Shown: piece by piece, positions 25,628-34,216 of the stretch
Layout of the letters: each line of letters begins with the position of its first letter
Position numbering within the stretch: position 1 is the first letter of the stretch
Origin: an uncultured Thermomicrobia bacterium
GTDB lineage: Bacteria; Chloroflexota; Chloroflexia; Thermomicrobiales; JALYUS01
Assembly (NCBI GenBank): GCA_937968015.1
Contig: CALBSO010000050.1
Coordinates: forward strand, 62,001-126,000
Reading direction: 5' to 3'
DNA: 64,000 nucleotides
Program-made: the position numbers and the translations under genes
Notes under the pieces: generated by a model
Told to the model about the DNA's origin: nothing
The model's database searches: none
Seen by the model: the letters and a program-made list of their open reading frames with translations, nothing else

Positions 25628-27691
25628 GTGTTCACCAAAGTGTTAATCGCCAATCGAGGGGAGATCGCCGTTCGGATCGCGCGGACGCTGCGGGCGATGA
25701 GCATTGGCGTCGTCGCGGTCTATTCGGAGGCGGACCGGACGGCGCTGCATGTGCAGGTGGCGGACGAGGCATACTGCATCGGCCCGCCTTCGGCGCTGGA
25801 GAGTTACCTCAATATCCCCGCCCTCCTCGATGCTGCCAAGCAGAGTGGCGCCGAGGCGATTCACCCTGGCTATGGCTTCCTCTCCGAGAATCCCGCCTTC
25901 GCGCAGGCTGTCGCGGACGCGGGGCTTGTTTTCATCGGCCCGCCCACCGAGGCGATCCGCACGATGGGCGATAAGGCAGGCGCAAAGCGACTGATGGACG
26001 CGGCGGGCGTCCCCACCGTGCCCGGCTACACCGGTAGCGACCAGGCGGACAGGACGCTGGTCGCGGAGGGGGAACGGATCGGCTTCCCGCTGCTCATCAA
26101 GGCGGTCGCGGGCGGTGGTGGCATGGGCATGCGCGAGGTCCATGCCGCGGCTGATTTCGCGGACGCCCTCGCTGCTGCCCGGCGCACCGCCCACCGCGCC
26201 TTCGATGACGACCGTGTGATGCTCGAACGTCTGATCGTCCGCCCGCGCCACGTCGAGGTGCAAATCCTCGCGGACGCGCACGGGAACGTCGTCTCGCTCG
26301 GCGAGCGTGAGTGCTCGATCCAGCGACGGCACCAGAAGGTGATCGAGGAATCCCCCTCGCCCGCCGTGACGCCTGCGGTGCGTCAACAACTCAGTGATGC
26401 TGCAATCGCCGCCGCCCGGTCAGCGGGATATGTGAATGCGGGAACGGTGGAGTTCCTGCTCGATGCACATGGAACATTCTTCTTCCTTGAGATGAATACC
26501 CGCCTCCAAGTCGAGCATCCCGTCACCGAGGGTGTGACGGGGCTTGACCTCGTCCGGTTGCAGGTCGAGATCGCGGCGGGGCAGCCGCTCCCCTTCACGC
26601 AGCATGATGTCGCGATCACTGGCCACGCCATTGAGTGCCGCGTCTACGCCGAAGACCCGGAGCAGGAGTACCTGCCCCAGACCGGCACAGTGACGGCGCT
26701 TGCCGAACCGGACGTACCGGGCCTGCGGATTGATGGCTCGCTCTACGAAAGCACGACGGTGACACCGTACTACGATCCCTTGCTCGCGAAAGTCATCACG
26801 CACGGCACGACGCGGGACGAAGCCATCGCGCGGATGCAACGAGCGCTCTCCAGCTACCGAATTGATGGCGTCGTGACCAACCTGCCACAACTCCGCGCCA
26901 TCATTGCCACCGACGCCTTCCGCGCCGGAGAGACACATACCGGCTTCCTCACCGAGCATTGGCATCCAATGGGTCACGCAATGCAGTTGCCCCCGGAAGT
27001 CCTCCTCGCCATCGCGGGCTATGAAGCGACCCACCACACGATGCCGGATCCAACCGCCACCAACCCGTGGCAAACCCTCGGCCCCCTTCGCTTCGGCAGC
27101 GCCCAAATTCACGGTTCCTACGAGAGCAACGGCATCCGCTACACCATCCACGCTGACCGCACCGATAACGATGCCTGGCACACCACGATCCCTGCTCCGT
27201 CTCCCCCTCTCCTTTCCGTGGGAAAGGAGAAGGGGTTGGGGGGTGAGGTCTCCTTTACCCGCCTCTCCCGCACCCACCTTCTTGTCCGGCAGGGTGCGGT
27301 GGTGCGCTCCTTCATGCTGCACGAGGACGGTGCGAATCGGGATATGTTCGCCATTACGTGGCACGAGCGGACGTACGCGATCCGTCGCGCCGCCCTGCCC
27401 AGCCCGGAGCGGGTCCTGGGCAGCGGAGACAGGCCGCTCGAAGGCGCGACCGACCTCAAAGCGCCGCTCACTGGGATCGTCACGCGCGTTCTCGTCCAGC
27501 CGGGGGAGCAGGTGCAGGCACGGCAGCCGCTCGTCGTGCTGGAAGCGATGAAGATGGAACACACCATCGCCGCACCTGGCTCCGCCCGTGTCCGCCAGAT
27601 TCATGCCACGCAGGGGGATCGCGTCGCGGGCGGCACGGTGCTGGTCGAGTTGGAGAACGTTCCCAAGTCCGCCGCCCCTGAGAGGGAGTGA
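25628..27691 (+). CDS. liuD: Methylcrotonyl-CoA carboxylase, biotin carboxylase/biotin carrier subunit
   Basis: A 687-residue alpha subunit starting with GTG. Residues 1-450 form the biotin carboxylase with ANRGEIAVRIARTL, HPGYGFLSEN, the ATP-grasp loop GGGGMGM and the NTRLQVEHPVTE motif. A linker domain follows, then the biotin carrier with LEAMKMEH, where Lys642 is the biotinylation site. With LiuB it forms the leucine-pathway carboxylase. Residues of about 524-541 (PPLLSVGKEKGLGGE) are encoded by a palindromic intergenic-type repeat inserted in frame, making the protein about 18 residues longer than expected in the linker. The gene lies 184 bases behind liuC. Confidence 0.93.
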   Translation: MFTKVLIANRGEIAVRIARTLRAMSIGVVAVYSEADRTALHVQVADEAYCIGPPSALESYLNIPALLDAAKQSGAEAIHPGYGFLSENPAFAQAVADAGLVFIGPPTEAIRTMGDKAGAKRLMDAAGVPTVPGYTGSDQADRTLVAEGERIGFPLLIKAVAGGGGMGMREVHAAADFADALAAARRTAHRAFDDDRVMLERLIVRPRHVEVQILADAHGNVVSLGERECSIQRRHQKVIEESPSPAVTPAVRQQLSDAAIAAARSAGYVNAGTVEFLLDAHGTFFFLEMNTRLQVEHPVTEGVTGLDLVRLQVEIAAGQPLPFTQHDVAITGHAIECRVYAEDPEQEYLPQTGTVTALAEPDVPGLRIDGSLYESTTVTPYYDPLLAKVITHGTTRDEAIARMQRALSSYRIDGVVTNLPQLRAIIATDAFRAGETHTGFLTEHWHPMGHAMQLPPEVLLAIAGYEATHHTMPDPTATNPWQTLGPLRFGSAQIHGSYESNGIRYTIHADRTDNDAWHTTIPAPSPPLLSVGKEKGLGGEVSFTRLSRTHLLVRQGAVVRSFMLHEDGANRDMFAITWHERTYAIRRAALPSPERVLGSGDRPLEGATDLKAPLTGIVTRVLVQPGEQVQARQPLVVLEAMKMEHTIAAPGSARVRQIHATQGDRVAGGTVLVELENVPKSAAPERE
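27204..27249 (+). repeat. C/G-run palindromic repeat inserted in frame within liuD
   Basis: CCCCTCTCCTTTCC at 27204-27217 pairs with GGAAAGGAGAAGGGG at 27221-27235 around a three-base loop with one bulge, followed by TTGGGGGGTGAGGT. The same layout, a C/T arm, a G/A arm and a GGGGTGAGG-type tail, is found between genes at 27723, 43689 and elsewhere. Here it is read through in frame and adds residues to the carboxylase subunit. Confidence 0.7.
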
Positions 27692-27722
27692 ACGATAAGT
27701 AACCACCGCATGCATAAGTCAA

Positions 27723-27779
27723 ACCCCTTCTCCATCGCGGGCGCCCTTTGGGCAGGTGAGAGGGGGCAGGGGGTGAGGT
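27723..27779 (+). repeat. C/G-run palindromic repeat supplying the liuE ribosome site
   Basis: The 88-base gap between liuD and liuE is largely occupied by this element: CCCCTTCTCC, then GGGCGCCCTTTGGGC, then GGTGAGAGGGGGCAGG and a final GGGGTGAGGT directly before the ATG at 27780. The GGTGAGG tail is the only purine-rich sequence that could serve as ribosome-binding site for liuE. The same GGGCGCCCT.TGGGC core occurs on the minus strand at 43689-43752. Confidence 0.65.
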
Positions 27780-28688
27780 ATGTTTGTCCGCATCGTCGAA
27801 GTTGGCCCGCGCGACGGGCTGCAGAACGAACCGGTCTTCGTCCCGACCGAGGCAAAAATCCGTTTCATTGACCTGCTCGCCGATGCGGGCATGCCCGTCG
27901 TGGAGGCGACCTCGTTTGTCAGCCCGAAGGCGATCCCCGCGCTCGCGGACGCCGATCAGGTCTTCCCCGCGATTAGGAAGCGAGCGGGCACGCGCTACCA
28001 CGTCCTCGTGCCGAATGTGCGCGGACTCGACCGGGCGCTCGCGGCGGGGGTGCGGGAGATCGCCCTTTTTACCGCCGCGTCGGAGACCTTCACGAAACGG
28101 AACATCAACATGACGATTGACGAATCGCTCGTCGTCTTCGCCGCCGTGATGGAGCGGGCGCGACCGGAAGGGTTGACGGTGCGCGGCTACGTCTCGACCG
28201 CCTTTGGCTGCCCGTACGAGGGGCGCGTCCCGCCGGCAAGGGTCGTGGAGGTGACGCAGCGACTCTTCGCGCTCGGCGTCGCCGAAGTCTCTGTCGGCGA
28301 TACCATCGGCGTCGCCACCCCGAACCAGATCACGGAAGTTGTGACACTCCTCACGCATATTGCGCCGGTCGAGAAACTCGCGCTCCATCTGCACGACACG
28401 CGCGGCACCGCACTCGCGAACGCCTACGCGGGGCTGCAAGCCGGTATTACCTGCTTCGACAGCGCGGCGGGCGGGGTGGGCGGTTGCCCGTATGCGCCGG
28501 GGGCCTCCGGCAATCTCGCCACGGAAGATTTGCTCTACATGCTCGACGGCCTCGGCATCGAAACGGGCGTGGATATCGCAAAGGTCGCCATCGCCTCCCA
28601 ATTTCTCGCCAGCGTCCTCGGCCACGATCTGCCCGGTCGCTACCTCGCCACCTGCAACGCAACGGCCTCGGAACGGGAGAGAGCGTAG
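27780..28688 (+). CDS. liuE: Hydroxymethylglutaryl-CoA lyase
   Basis: A 302-residue TIM-barrel enzyme of the HMGL-like group. VEVGPRDGLQNE at 6-17 carries the catalytic arginine and metal-binding aspartate, ATSFVSPKAIPALAD follows, HLHDTRG supplies the metal-binding histidines, and the glycine-rich GGVGGCPYAPGASGN loop holds the conserved cysteine. It cleaves HMG-CoA to acetyl-CoA and acetoacetate, the last step of leucine breakdown. It is third in the liuC-liuD-liuE cluster. The ribosome site derives from the repeat just upstream. Confidence 0.92.
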   Translation: MFVRIVEVGPRDGLQNEPVFVPTEAKIRFIDLLADAGMPVVEATSFVSPKAIPALADADQVFPAIRKRAGTRYHVLVPNVRGLDRALAAGVREIALFTAASETFTKRNINMTIDESLVVFAAVMERARPEGLTVRGYVSTAFGCPYEGRVPPARVVEVTQRLFALGVAEVSVGDTIGVATPNQITEVVTLLTHIAPVEKLALHLHDTRGTALANAYAGLQAGITCFDSAAGGVGGCPYAPGASGNLATEDLLYMLDGLGIETGVDIAKVAIASQFLASVLGHDLPGRYLATCNATASERERA

Positions 28689-28733
28689 CATCGTTATCTG
28701 AGCGAAGCGACGGTGAGACACGGGCATTTTGGC

Positions 28734-28762
28734 TTGCCAGCCCACGCTCACGCCGCTATAGT
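28734..28762 (+). promoter_or_regulatory. Sigma-70-type promoter for the kinase operon
   Basis: TTGCCA at 28734-28739 and TATAGT at 28757-28762 each match five of six consensus bases and are separated by exactly 17 bases. Transcription would begin near 28769, about 35 bases before the kinase ATG at 28804. This is the clearest housekeeping promoter seen in the window. Confidence 0.6.
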
Positions 28763-28803
28763 GCGGACGGACAGCACCGCAGTGCATCGTGAGGGAAGGA
28801 TGT

Positions 28804-30954
28804 ATGACCGGCGGCACCGACGTGGCGGAAACTCCGGCCCTTTTGCTCGACCGCTACCGCGTGGATGGGTTGCTCGGCGAGGGTGGTCTCGGCACGGTCG
28901 TGATGGCCTTCGATACCCGCCTCAAGCGGCGCGTCGCGATCAAATCACTCCGCCGCGCGCTGTACACCGCCGATCCTGACCAGTTCCGCCGCCTCGAGGA
29001 GCGGTTCACGCGCGAGGCGGAAGCCGGCTCCCGGATGGGCAGCCACCCGAATCTCGTCACCGTCCACGATTTCGTCAGCGATGCGGATAAGACGCTCTAT
29101 CTGATCCTCGAATACGTCGCGGGCGGCACGCTGGCGCAGCGGATGAAGCAAGACCTGTTGCCGCTGGCTGACGCCCTGCGGATCACGGCGGAGGCCGCGC
29201 GCGGGCTGCAGGCGGCACATGACGCGGGTCTCGTCCACCGCGACATCAAGCCCGCCAATCTCTTCATCGCCGCCGATGGCCGCGTGCAAGTCGGCGACTT
29301 CGGCATCGCCCAGATTGACGACATCTCCGGCCGGACGCAGACGACGGTCGGGCACCCCGGTACGCCGATCTACATGAGTCCCGAGCAGGCGAGCACGACG
29401 GGCTACGTCACGCCCGCCGCCGATCAGTACAGCCTCGGCCTCGTCCTCTTCGAGATGCTCACCGGCAGGGTCTACAAGCGGCTCCGCAAGCAGGAAGCGG
29501 CGGAACTGCTTGCCCAGCAACCGTCACCGGTCGCCGCGCTGATCGAACGAATGGTCGCCCTCGACCCGGACGACCGGTACCGCTCGATGCACGATGTCGG
29601 GGGAGCGATCACGGCCATCGAGCGTACCCTTGCGATGGAAGCCGACACGCCCTATCACCCACCCGACAGGGTCGGGCCACCGGGCCTGCCCATCGCCGCG
29701 TCCAACGACCCGACGCACATCCTGGCCGCGTCGCCCAGTGGATCATCATCGCCGCCACCGCTACCAACATTCGGCAACCTGCCACGGGCAGCAGACCAGC
29801 CAAGTCCGCCGCCACCGCGGACGAGTCGCCGCGCCTTCCTGACGAGCCTTGGCGGGCTGGCCGTGGCGGGCGTCGCGAGCGGTACGGTCTTCCTCCTGCG
29901 CGGTACAGGAAGCGGCGGGAACGGCGCGCTCGCCACCCGTCCGCCCGCCGTTGGCGCGGGAGCGTTGGCGACCGGACAGACGACGGGTGGAGTGGCGCTG
30001 CCTCCCGTGCAACCAACCGCGACGGCCAGCCTGTCGACTTCAACGCGTCCGCCCGCGACCGCTCTGTTAGCGCCGACTACCGCCCCACCAGGCCCGACTC
30101 TGCCGCTCCCGACGGCGACGACGCCCGGCATTCTGCAGCCGACCGCCATCGGCCCGAACAAGGGCGTGCAGGTGCAGCGCGTCCTCACCAACCTGCCGGC
30201 TGGGAGTAGCGTTTTCTACACGGATATCCAATCGAATGCGAGCGCCTCGGTGGACCCGGATCATGTCTATCCTGCCGCCGCGCTGATTGATCTCTTCATC
30301 ATCACCGAGGCATTCCATCAGGTGGATCAGAACAAACTGAAACTGACCGACACGCTACCCATCCGGCAGGAGGATATCGTCGGTGGCACGGGCATCCTTC
30401 AGAACCGGCAGGGCGGCACGACGACGATCAGGGAGTGTATTGACCTCATCACGTCCGAGAGCGACAACATCGCCGCGAACCTGCTCATCAACCGACTCGG
30501 CATGGACGCGATCAACGCGACGATCAAGACGCTCGGCCTCTCGCATACCGCCCTGCGCCGCCACCTCGCGGACGACGCCGCACGGAAGGCAGGGATCGAA
30601 AATGAGACGAGCGCGAGCGACATCGCCACCTTCTTCACGCAACTCGCACGCGGGAAAATCTACACCAATGCCGTCTCGACCGCGCTCGTCAACGCGATCG
30701 CCGAGCAGAACAAACCGGAGTGGGATTTCCTCGGCGGCGGCCTCCAGCCACGCCCGCAGATCGTCCACATGACCGGGCAGATCCCGCCCGCCAACGGCAT
30801 ACCAGGCGTGCTGCATGACGCCGGTATCTTCTACCCGGCCAACAAAGGCGCGTACATCCTCGTCTTTATGAACCAGTCCACCGTCCCCAACAGTGAGATC
30901 GGCGTCAAGGCGGGCGAGATTTCGCGGAACATCTTCCCGATCGCGACGGCCTGA
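28804..30954 (+). CDS. Ser/Thr protein kinase fused to an inactive class A beta-lactamase-like domain
   Basis: A 716-residue membrane kinase. The cytoplasmic kinase (residues about 15-280) is complete: GEGGLG loop, Lys47, HRDIKPAN at 145-152, DFG at 165-167, SPEQ. A Pro/Ser linker leads to one membrane helix that starts with a twin-arginine-like SRRAFLTS (Arg342-343). An external Thr/Pro linker and a beta-lactamase-fold domain (about 465-716) follow. In that domain the SxxK motif reads AALID, with Ala493 for the nucleophile and Asp496 for the lysine; SDN is kept (553-555) and KTG reads MTG (656-658). It should therefore bind rather than hydrolyse cell-wall-like ligands. ATG 28804 follows GAGGGAAGGA. 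The next gene encodes a related domain. Confidence 0.9.
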   Translation: MTGGTDVAETPALLLDRYRVDGLLGEGGLGTVVMAFDTRLKRRVAIKSLRRALYTADPDQFRRLEERFTREAEAGSRMGSHPNLVTVHDFVSDADKTLYLILEYVAGGTLAQRMKQDLLPLADALRITAEAARGLQAAHDAGLVHRDIKPANLFIAADGRVQVGDFGIAQIDDISGRTQTTVGHPGTPIYMSPEQASTTGYVTPAADQYSLGLVLFEMLTGRVYKRLRKQEAAELLAQQPSPVAALIERMVALDPDDRYRSMHDVGGAITAIERTLAMEADTPYHPPDRVGPPGLPIAASNDPTHILAASPSGSSSPPPLPTFGNLPRAADQPSPPPPRTSRRAFLTSLGGLAVAGVASGTVFLLRGTGSGGNGALATRPPAVGAGALATGQTTGGVALPPVQPTATASLSTSTRPPATALLAPTTAPPGPTLPLPTATTPGILQPTAIGPNKGVQVQRVLTNLPAGSSVFYTDIQSNASASVDPDHVYPAAALIDLFIITEAFHQVDQNKLKLTDTLPIRQEDIVGGTGILQNRQGGTTTIRECIDLITSESDNIAANLLINRLGMDAINATIKTLGLSHTALRRHLADDAARKAGIENETSASDIATFFTQLARGKIYTNAVSTALVNAIAEQNKPEWDFLGGGLQPRPQIVHMTGQIPPANGIPGVLHDAGIFYPANKGAYILVFMNQSTVPNSEIGVKAGEISRNIFPIATA

Positions 30955-30959
30955 AACGA

Positions 30960-32150
30960 ATGCGGCGTCGGCGCACACTTGGCGGTAGCCTGATGATCGC
31001 GCTGATCGTGGCGACGGTGATTATTTTCGGCGTCTCTCGTACGACCCCGCGCGCTCCGTTGACCGGGGCGGCAACCGCCACCGCACGCGCGACGATCCCG
31101 CCGCCACTCACGCCCACGCCGGTTGCCGTCACCGTGACCGCGCTGCCGACAGCTACCACAACCGTTCCCGCGATACCGGAGGCGACCGCCACACCACCAC
31201 TACTCCGCCCGACGCCACCGGCACAAACCGCGACCGTGCCCGCTACGATACCGGGCGGCAACCTCTCGCGCGATGTGCAGGCGATCCGCGCCCGCGACTT
31301 GCCGGAGATAAACAGCGTCACGGTGATCGTCCTCGGCGGCGCGGAAGCCCATCTCGGCGACACGCGCGAGGTCTACCCGGCAAGCACGGTCAAACTACCG
31401 ATTTACCTGACGCTCGCCCATCGCATCCGCACCGGCGAGGCGAGCATCACATGGGAGACGCCAATTACCGTTCAGCGGGAGGAGATCGTCGGCGGGACGG
31501 GCGTGCTCCAGAATGCGCCGGGCAGCATTCATTCCGTGCGCGAAATCGCCCAACTGATGATTACCGAGAGCGACAACGTCGCCGCCAACCTCCTGCTCGG
31601 CAGGCTCGGCGGCGGGCAGGATACGAGCCGGGAGCATTTGCTGGCGGGCGCTACGGTTGTGGATGACTATCTTACCGCGCTCGGCATCCATGGCATGACG
31701 CTCCGCCACGGTTTGCAGGACAGCCAGGCCTTCACGACTGGCACACTCAGCACGACGACGAGCGCCGCCCTCGCCCAGATCATGCTCCTCACCGACCGCG
31801 AGCAAACGACGCTCGACGGCGCGACGGACGTGCTCGCGCTTCTCGGCGAGCGGGGCACGCATAATCCGTGGCATCCGTCGGACGCTATCGCCTGCGGCCT
31901 GACCGTGCAGCGGATCGGCGGCATTTACCCTGCCTCGGCGGATCGTCCCGGTGTCCGGCTCGATGCGCTGATCGTCGCGACGCCGGGCAGCACCGTCCGC
32001 TATATCCTCGCCGTCGCCGTCCCGACCACGCCCGCCCTCGAACAGAGCGCCGAGACGCAAATCGCCCGCTTCGAGGGTGATCTCCATCTCCTCCTCACCG
32101 GCCACTGGGCCCAGTGTGTGGACACCACAACGCGACAGGCCACACCGTAA
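30960..32150 (+). CDS. Serine hydrolase, class A beta-lactamase-like, membrane-anchored
   Basis: A 396-residue protein with an N-terminal signal anchor (LMIALIVATVIIFGV), a Thr/Pro-rich linker of about 70 residues and a beta-lactamase-fold domain. SxxK is intact as Ser142-Thr-Val-Lys145 in YPASTVKLP, SDN is present in TESDNVAANLL, but the KTG position reads RIG, so penicillin hydrolysis is doubtful; a transpeptidase-, carboxypeptidase- or esterase-like reaction is possible. It begins five bases after the kinase fusion stop and shares with it the unusual EEIVGGTG segment, so the two domains are paralogues in one operon. Location is the outer face of the membrane. Confidence 0.85.
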   Translation: MRRRRTLGGSLMIALIVATVIIFGVSRTTPRAPLTGAATATARATIPPPLTPTPVAVTVTALPTATTTVPAIPEATATPPLLRPTPPAQTATVPATIPGGNLSRDVQAIRARDLPEINSVTVIVLGGAEAHLGDTREVYPASTVKLPIYLTLAHRIRTGEASITWETPITVQREEIVGGTGVLQNAPGSIHSVREIAQLMITESDNVAANLLLGRLGGGQDTSREHLLAGATVVDDYLTALGIHGMTLRHGLQDSQAFTTGTLSTTTSAALAQIMLLTDREQTTLDGATDVLALLGERGTHNPWHPSDAIACGLTVQRIGGIYPASADRPGVRLDALIVATPGSTVRYILAVAVPTTPALEQSAETQIARFEGDLHLLLTGHWAQCVDTTTRQATP

Positions 32151-32541
32151 GCTGCCAAGCGAGGGAGTCATCGGCGATTCGCTTGCGGCGACCGGGAAAC
32201 ATCCCCACTCCTCCGCAATATCGAACGAATGGCGTGAAGTACCATCTCTTACAGGCGGCGACTGCATCGGGGGCACCGTGACGATCGCGCACGACCGGCT
32301 GAAAGGTGCGCTAAATTGCGGCTGGTGACAGATTCCGTACCACCGGGCCTACTCGTTACTCGTTCCTTCCCATTTGTGCATTCTGCCGAAAACCCGGGTG
32401 CGCCCCGTTAATTGTTGACAGCGCGTGACGTGAAATGTTACGTTTCTCAGCGTCTTCGCAAAAGACGTATGCATCCCTGCCCGTCGAACGTGTCCATGTG
32501 GCTCGGATGTATCCTTGTGCAAGAGGAGAGGAGCTTCCCCA
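32151..32541. other. Intergenic region with promoter elements of the ABC operon
   Basis: No gene is seen in these 391 bases. A perfect -35 hexamer TTGACA occurs at 32415-32420; 18 bases further, TACGTT at 32439-32444 is only a weak -10. ACGT repeats on both sides of GAAATGTT (32428-32443) form a small palindrome that could be an operator. The leader of about 100 bases ends with AGGAGAGGAG before the GTG start of the substrate-binding protein. Confidence 0.35.
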
Positions 32542-34119
32542 GTGGTAGAACAGCTCAGTCGACGTGGCCTCCTGAAACTCGCGGCGGGATCCGCCGTAGC
32601 GGCACTCCTCGCAGCTTGCGGCGGCAGTAGCGCGACGAACACTCCGGCGGGAGGCGCCGCGCAGCCGACGGCGTTGTCGGGCGGTACCGGCGGCCAATCC
32701 CCTGTACCGGCGACGAGTGCGCCAGCGACGAGTGCGCCAGCGGCGACCACCGCCTCGGGGAGCGCGGCCGCCGCGACGAAACCGGCTGGCTCCGCACCGA
32801 GCGGGACGGCGGCATCGAGCGCGGCGGCCCCGACCACGGCAACCGGCCAGGCGGCCCTGATTGCCCCTCCGGCGAGCACGCCCAACCCCACGCCGAAGGG
32901 CAATGTCCGCTATTGGCAGACTACCTATATTCCGACAACCGTGCCCAGCGCGCTCTACCACGACCAGTGGATCGGCTACCTGAAGACCGCGCTCCCCAAT
33001 GTCGTCCTGAAGGAAGAGCAATACGCCTACAACCAGGACCTACTCGACAAGCTACGCGTCGCGGATCGCGCCGGGCAGGGGCCCGATGTTGCCGTCATGC
33101 CGATCCTCTGGGGGCCCGAGTTCGCCTATGGCGGGCGACTCCTGGAAGTCAAGCTCGCGGACTTCGGTTTCTCGGCGGACAAGTTCTGGCCGGGCGCGCT
33201 GAAGTCGATTACCGTCAACGGCAAGCTCTACGGCGTCCCGACCAACAACGAGACGATGGCCTTCGTCTACAATAAAGATATCTTCCAGAAAGCGGGGCTT
33301 GACCCGAACAAGGGCCCGGAGACATGGGAAGACGTCAAGACATTCGCGAAACAAATCAAGGATAAGACGGGCAAGGCCGGGTATGGCCTCGTCGCGCAGT
33401 TGAACTCGGGCAACACACCATTCCGCTATATGCCGCTTTCCTGGGCGTACGGTGGCGCCGCACTCGATGAGACGGCGGACAATCCCACCTACCAGAAGTC
33501 CGGCTTCGATAGCGAGGGCAACATCGCCGCGTTGCAATGGGTCTCCGACATCTACAACGGCGGCCTGGCGCCCCAATCCTCGCTGACGAACTCACAGACT
33601 GAGGTGCGCGCGCTTTTCGTCTCCAGCCAAGTGGCGATGATGATCGGCAGCCCCGGCGAATATGCCGCGATCAAGCTGGTCGCGCCGGATGTCGCGGACC
33701 AGATGAACTATGTCTTGATGCCGAAGGGTCCGGTGCGCCGCGCCATCGTCTTCGGCGGCTCCAATATTGCCATCTTTAAGAGCGCGAAGGACGTAGACGC
33801 GGCGAAGGCGATTGTCAAGGCGCGCACGCAGCCGGATTGGGCGCTCCGGCTCAACTGGGAATCCTCCAATCCCGGCCATCGCGACGGTTTCACCCTGCCG
33901 GAAGAGAAGCAGCGCGAGGCGGAGACGAAGTTTCTTGGCCCGACAATCGAGATGCTCCAGTATGGTATCTCCTTCCCCACCGTGCCGGAGGCGTCAGACA
34001 TTATGAATCTGCTGGTGCCGCAGATGATGCAGGAAGTGATGACGAAGGCGAAGACACCACAGCAGGCGGGCCAGGACGCCGCGAAGAAGGTCAACGATCT
34101 GATCGCCAAGCGCAAGTAA
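32542..34119 (+). CDS. ABC importer substrate-binding lipoprotein (carbohydrate type)
   Basis: A 525-residue family 1 solute-binding protein. The N-terminus VVEQLSRRGLLKLAAG followed by LLAACGG is a twin-arginine signal combined with a lipobox, so it is probably exported folded and lipid-anchored. An Ala/Thr/Ser-rich tether of about 90 residues precedes the binding domain, which has the family's NNETMAFVYNKDIFQKAG and TWEDVKTFAKQIKDKTG segments. The GTG at 32542 has AGGAG at good spacing. The two permeases and the ATPase follow in order. The substrate is presumably a sugar, oligosaccharide or polyol, not readable from sequence. Confidence 0.9.
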   Translation: MVEQLSRRGLLKLAAGSAVAALLAACGGSSATNTPAGGAAQPTALSGGTGGQSPVPATSAPATSAPAATTASGSAAAATKPAGSAPSGTAASSAAAPTTATGQAALIAPPASTPNPTPKGNVRYWQTTYIPTTVPSALYHDQWIGYLKTALPNVVLKEEQYAYNQDLLDKLRVADRAGQGPDVAVMPILWGPEFAYGGRLLEVKLADFGFSADKFWPGALKSITVNGKLYGVPTNNETMAFVYNKDIFQKAGLDPNKGPETWEDVKTFAKQIKDKTGKAGYGLVAQLNSGNTPFRYMPLSWAYGGAALDETADNPTYQKSGFDSEGNIAALQWVSDIYNGGLAPQSSLTNSQTEVRALFVSSQVAMMIGSPGEYAAIKLVAPDVADQMNYVLMPKGPVRRAIVFGGSNIAIFKSAKDVDAAKAIVKARTQPDWALRLNWESSNPGHRDGFTLPEEKQREAETKFLGPTIEMLQYGISFPTVPEASDIMNLLVPQMMQEVMTKAKTPQQAGQDAAKKVNDLIAKRK

Positions 34120-34123
34120 CGCG

Positions 34124-34199
34124 GAGCAATGAGCAACGAGCAATGAGCAATGAGTGGGGACTCTCTTCCTCATTGCTCGTTGCTCACAACTCATTGCTC
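34124..34199 (+). repeat. Heptamer repeat hairpin (GAGCAAT family) between ABC genes
   Basis: Four seven-base units, GAGCAAT, GAGCAAC, GAGCAAT, GAGCAAT, run from 34124 to 34151. The bases 34131-34147 pair perfectly with 34169-34185 to form a 17-bp stem with a 21-base loop. It lies just behind the substrate-binding protein stop and could lower or protect expression at the junction with the permease, as intercistronic stems do in other binding-protein operons. Confidence 0.65.
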
Positions 34200-34216
34200 T
34201 CCCGAAGGGGGCAGGA
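34197..34216 (+). repeat. Fragment of the C/G-run repeat providing the permease ribosome site
   Basis: CTCTCCCGAAGGGGGCAGGA matches the end of the dispersed C/G-run element. Its GGGGGCAGG stretch lies immediately before the TTG start of the first permease and is the only suitable ribosome-binding sequence there. Confidence 0.5.
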
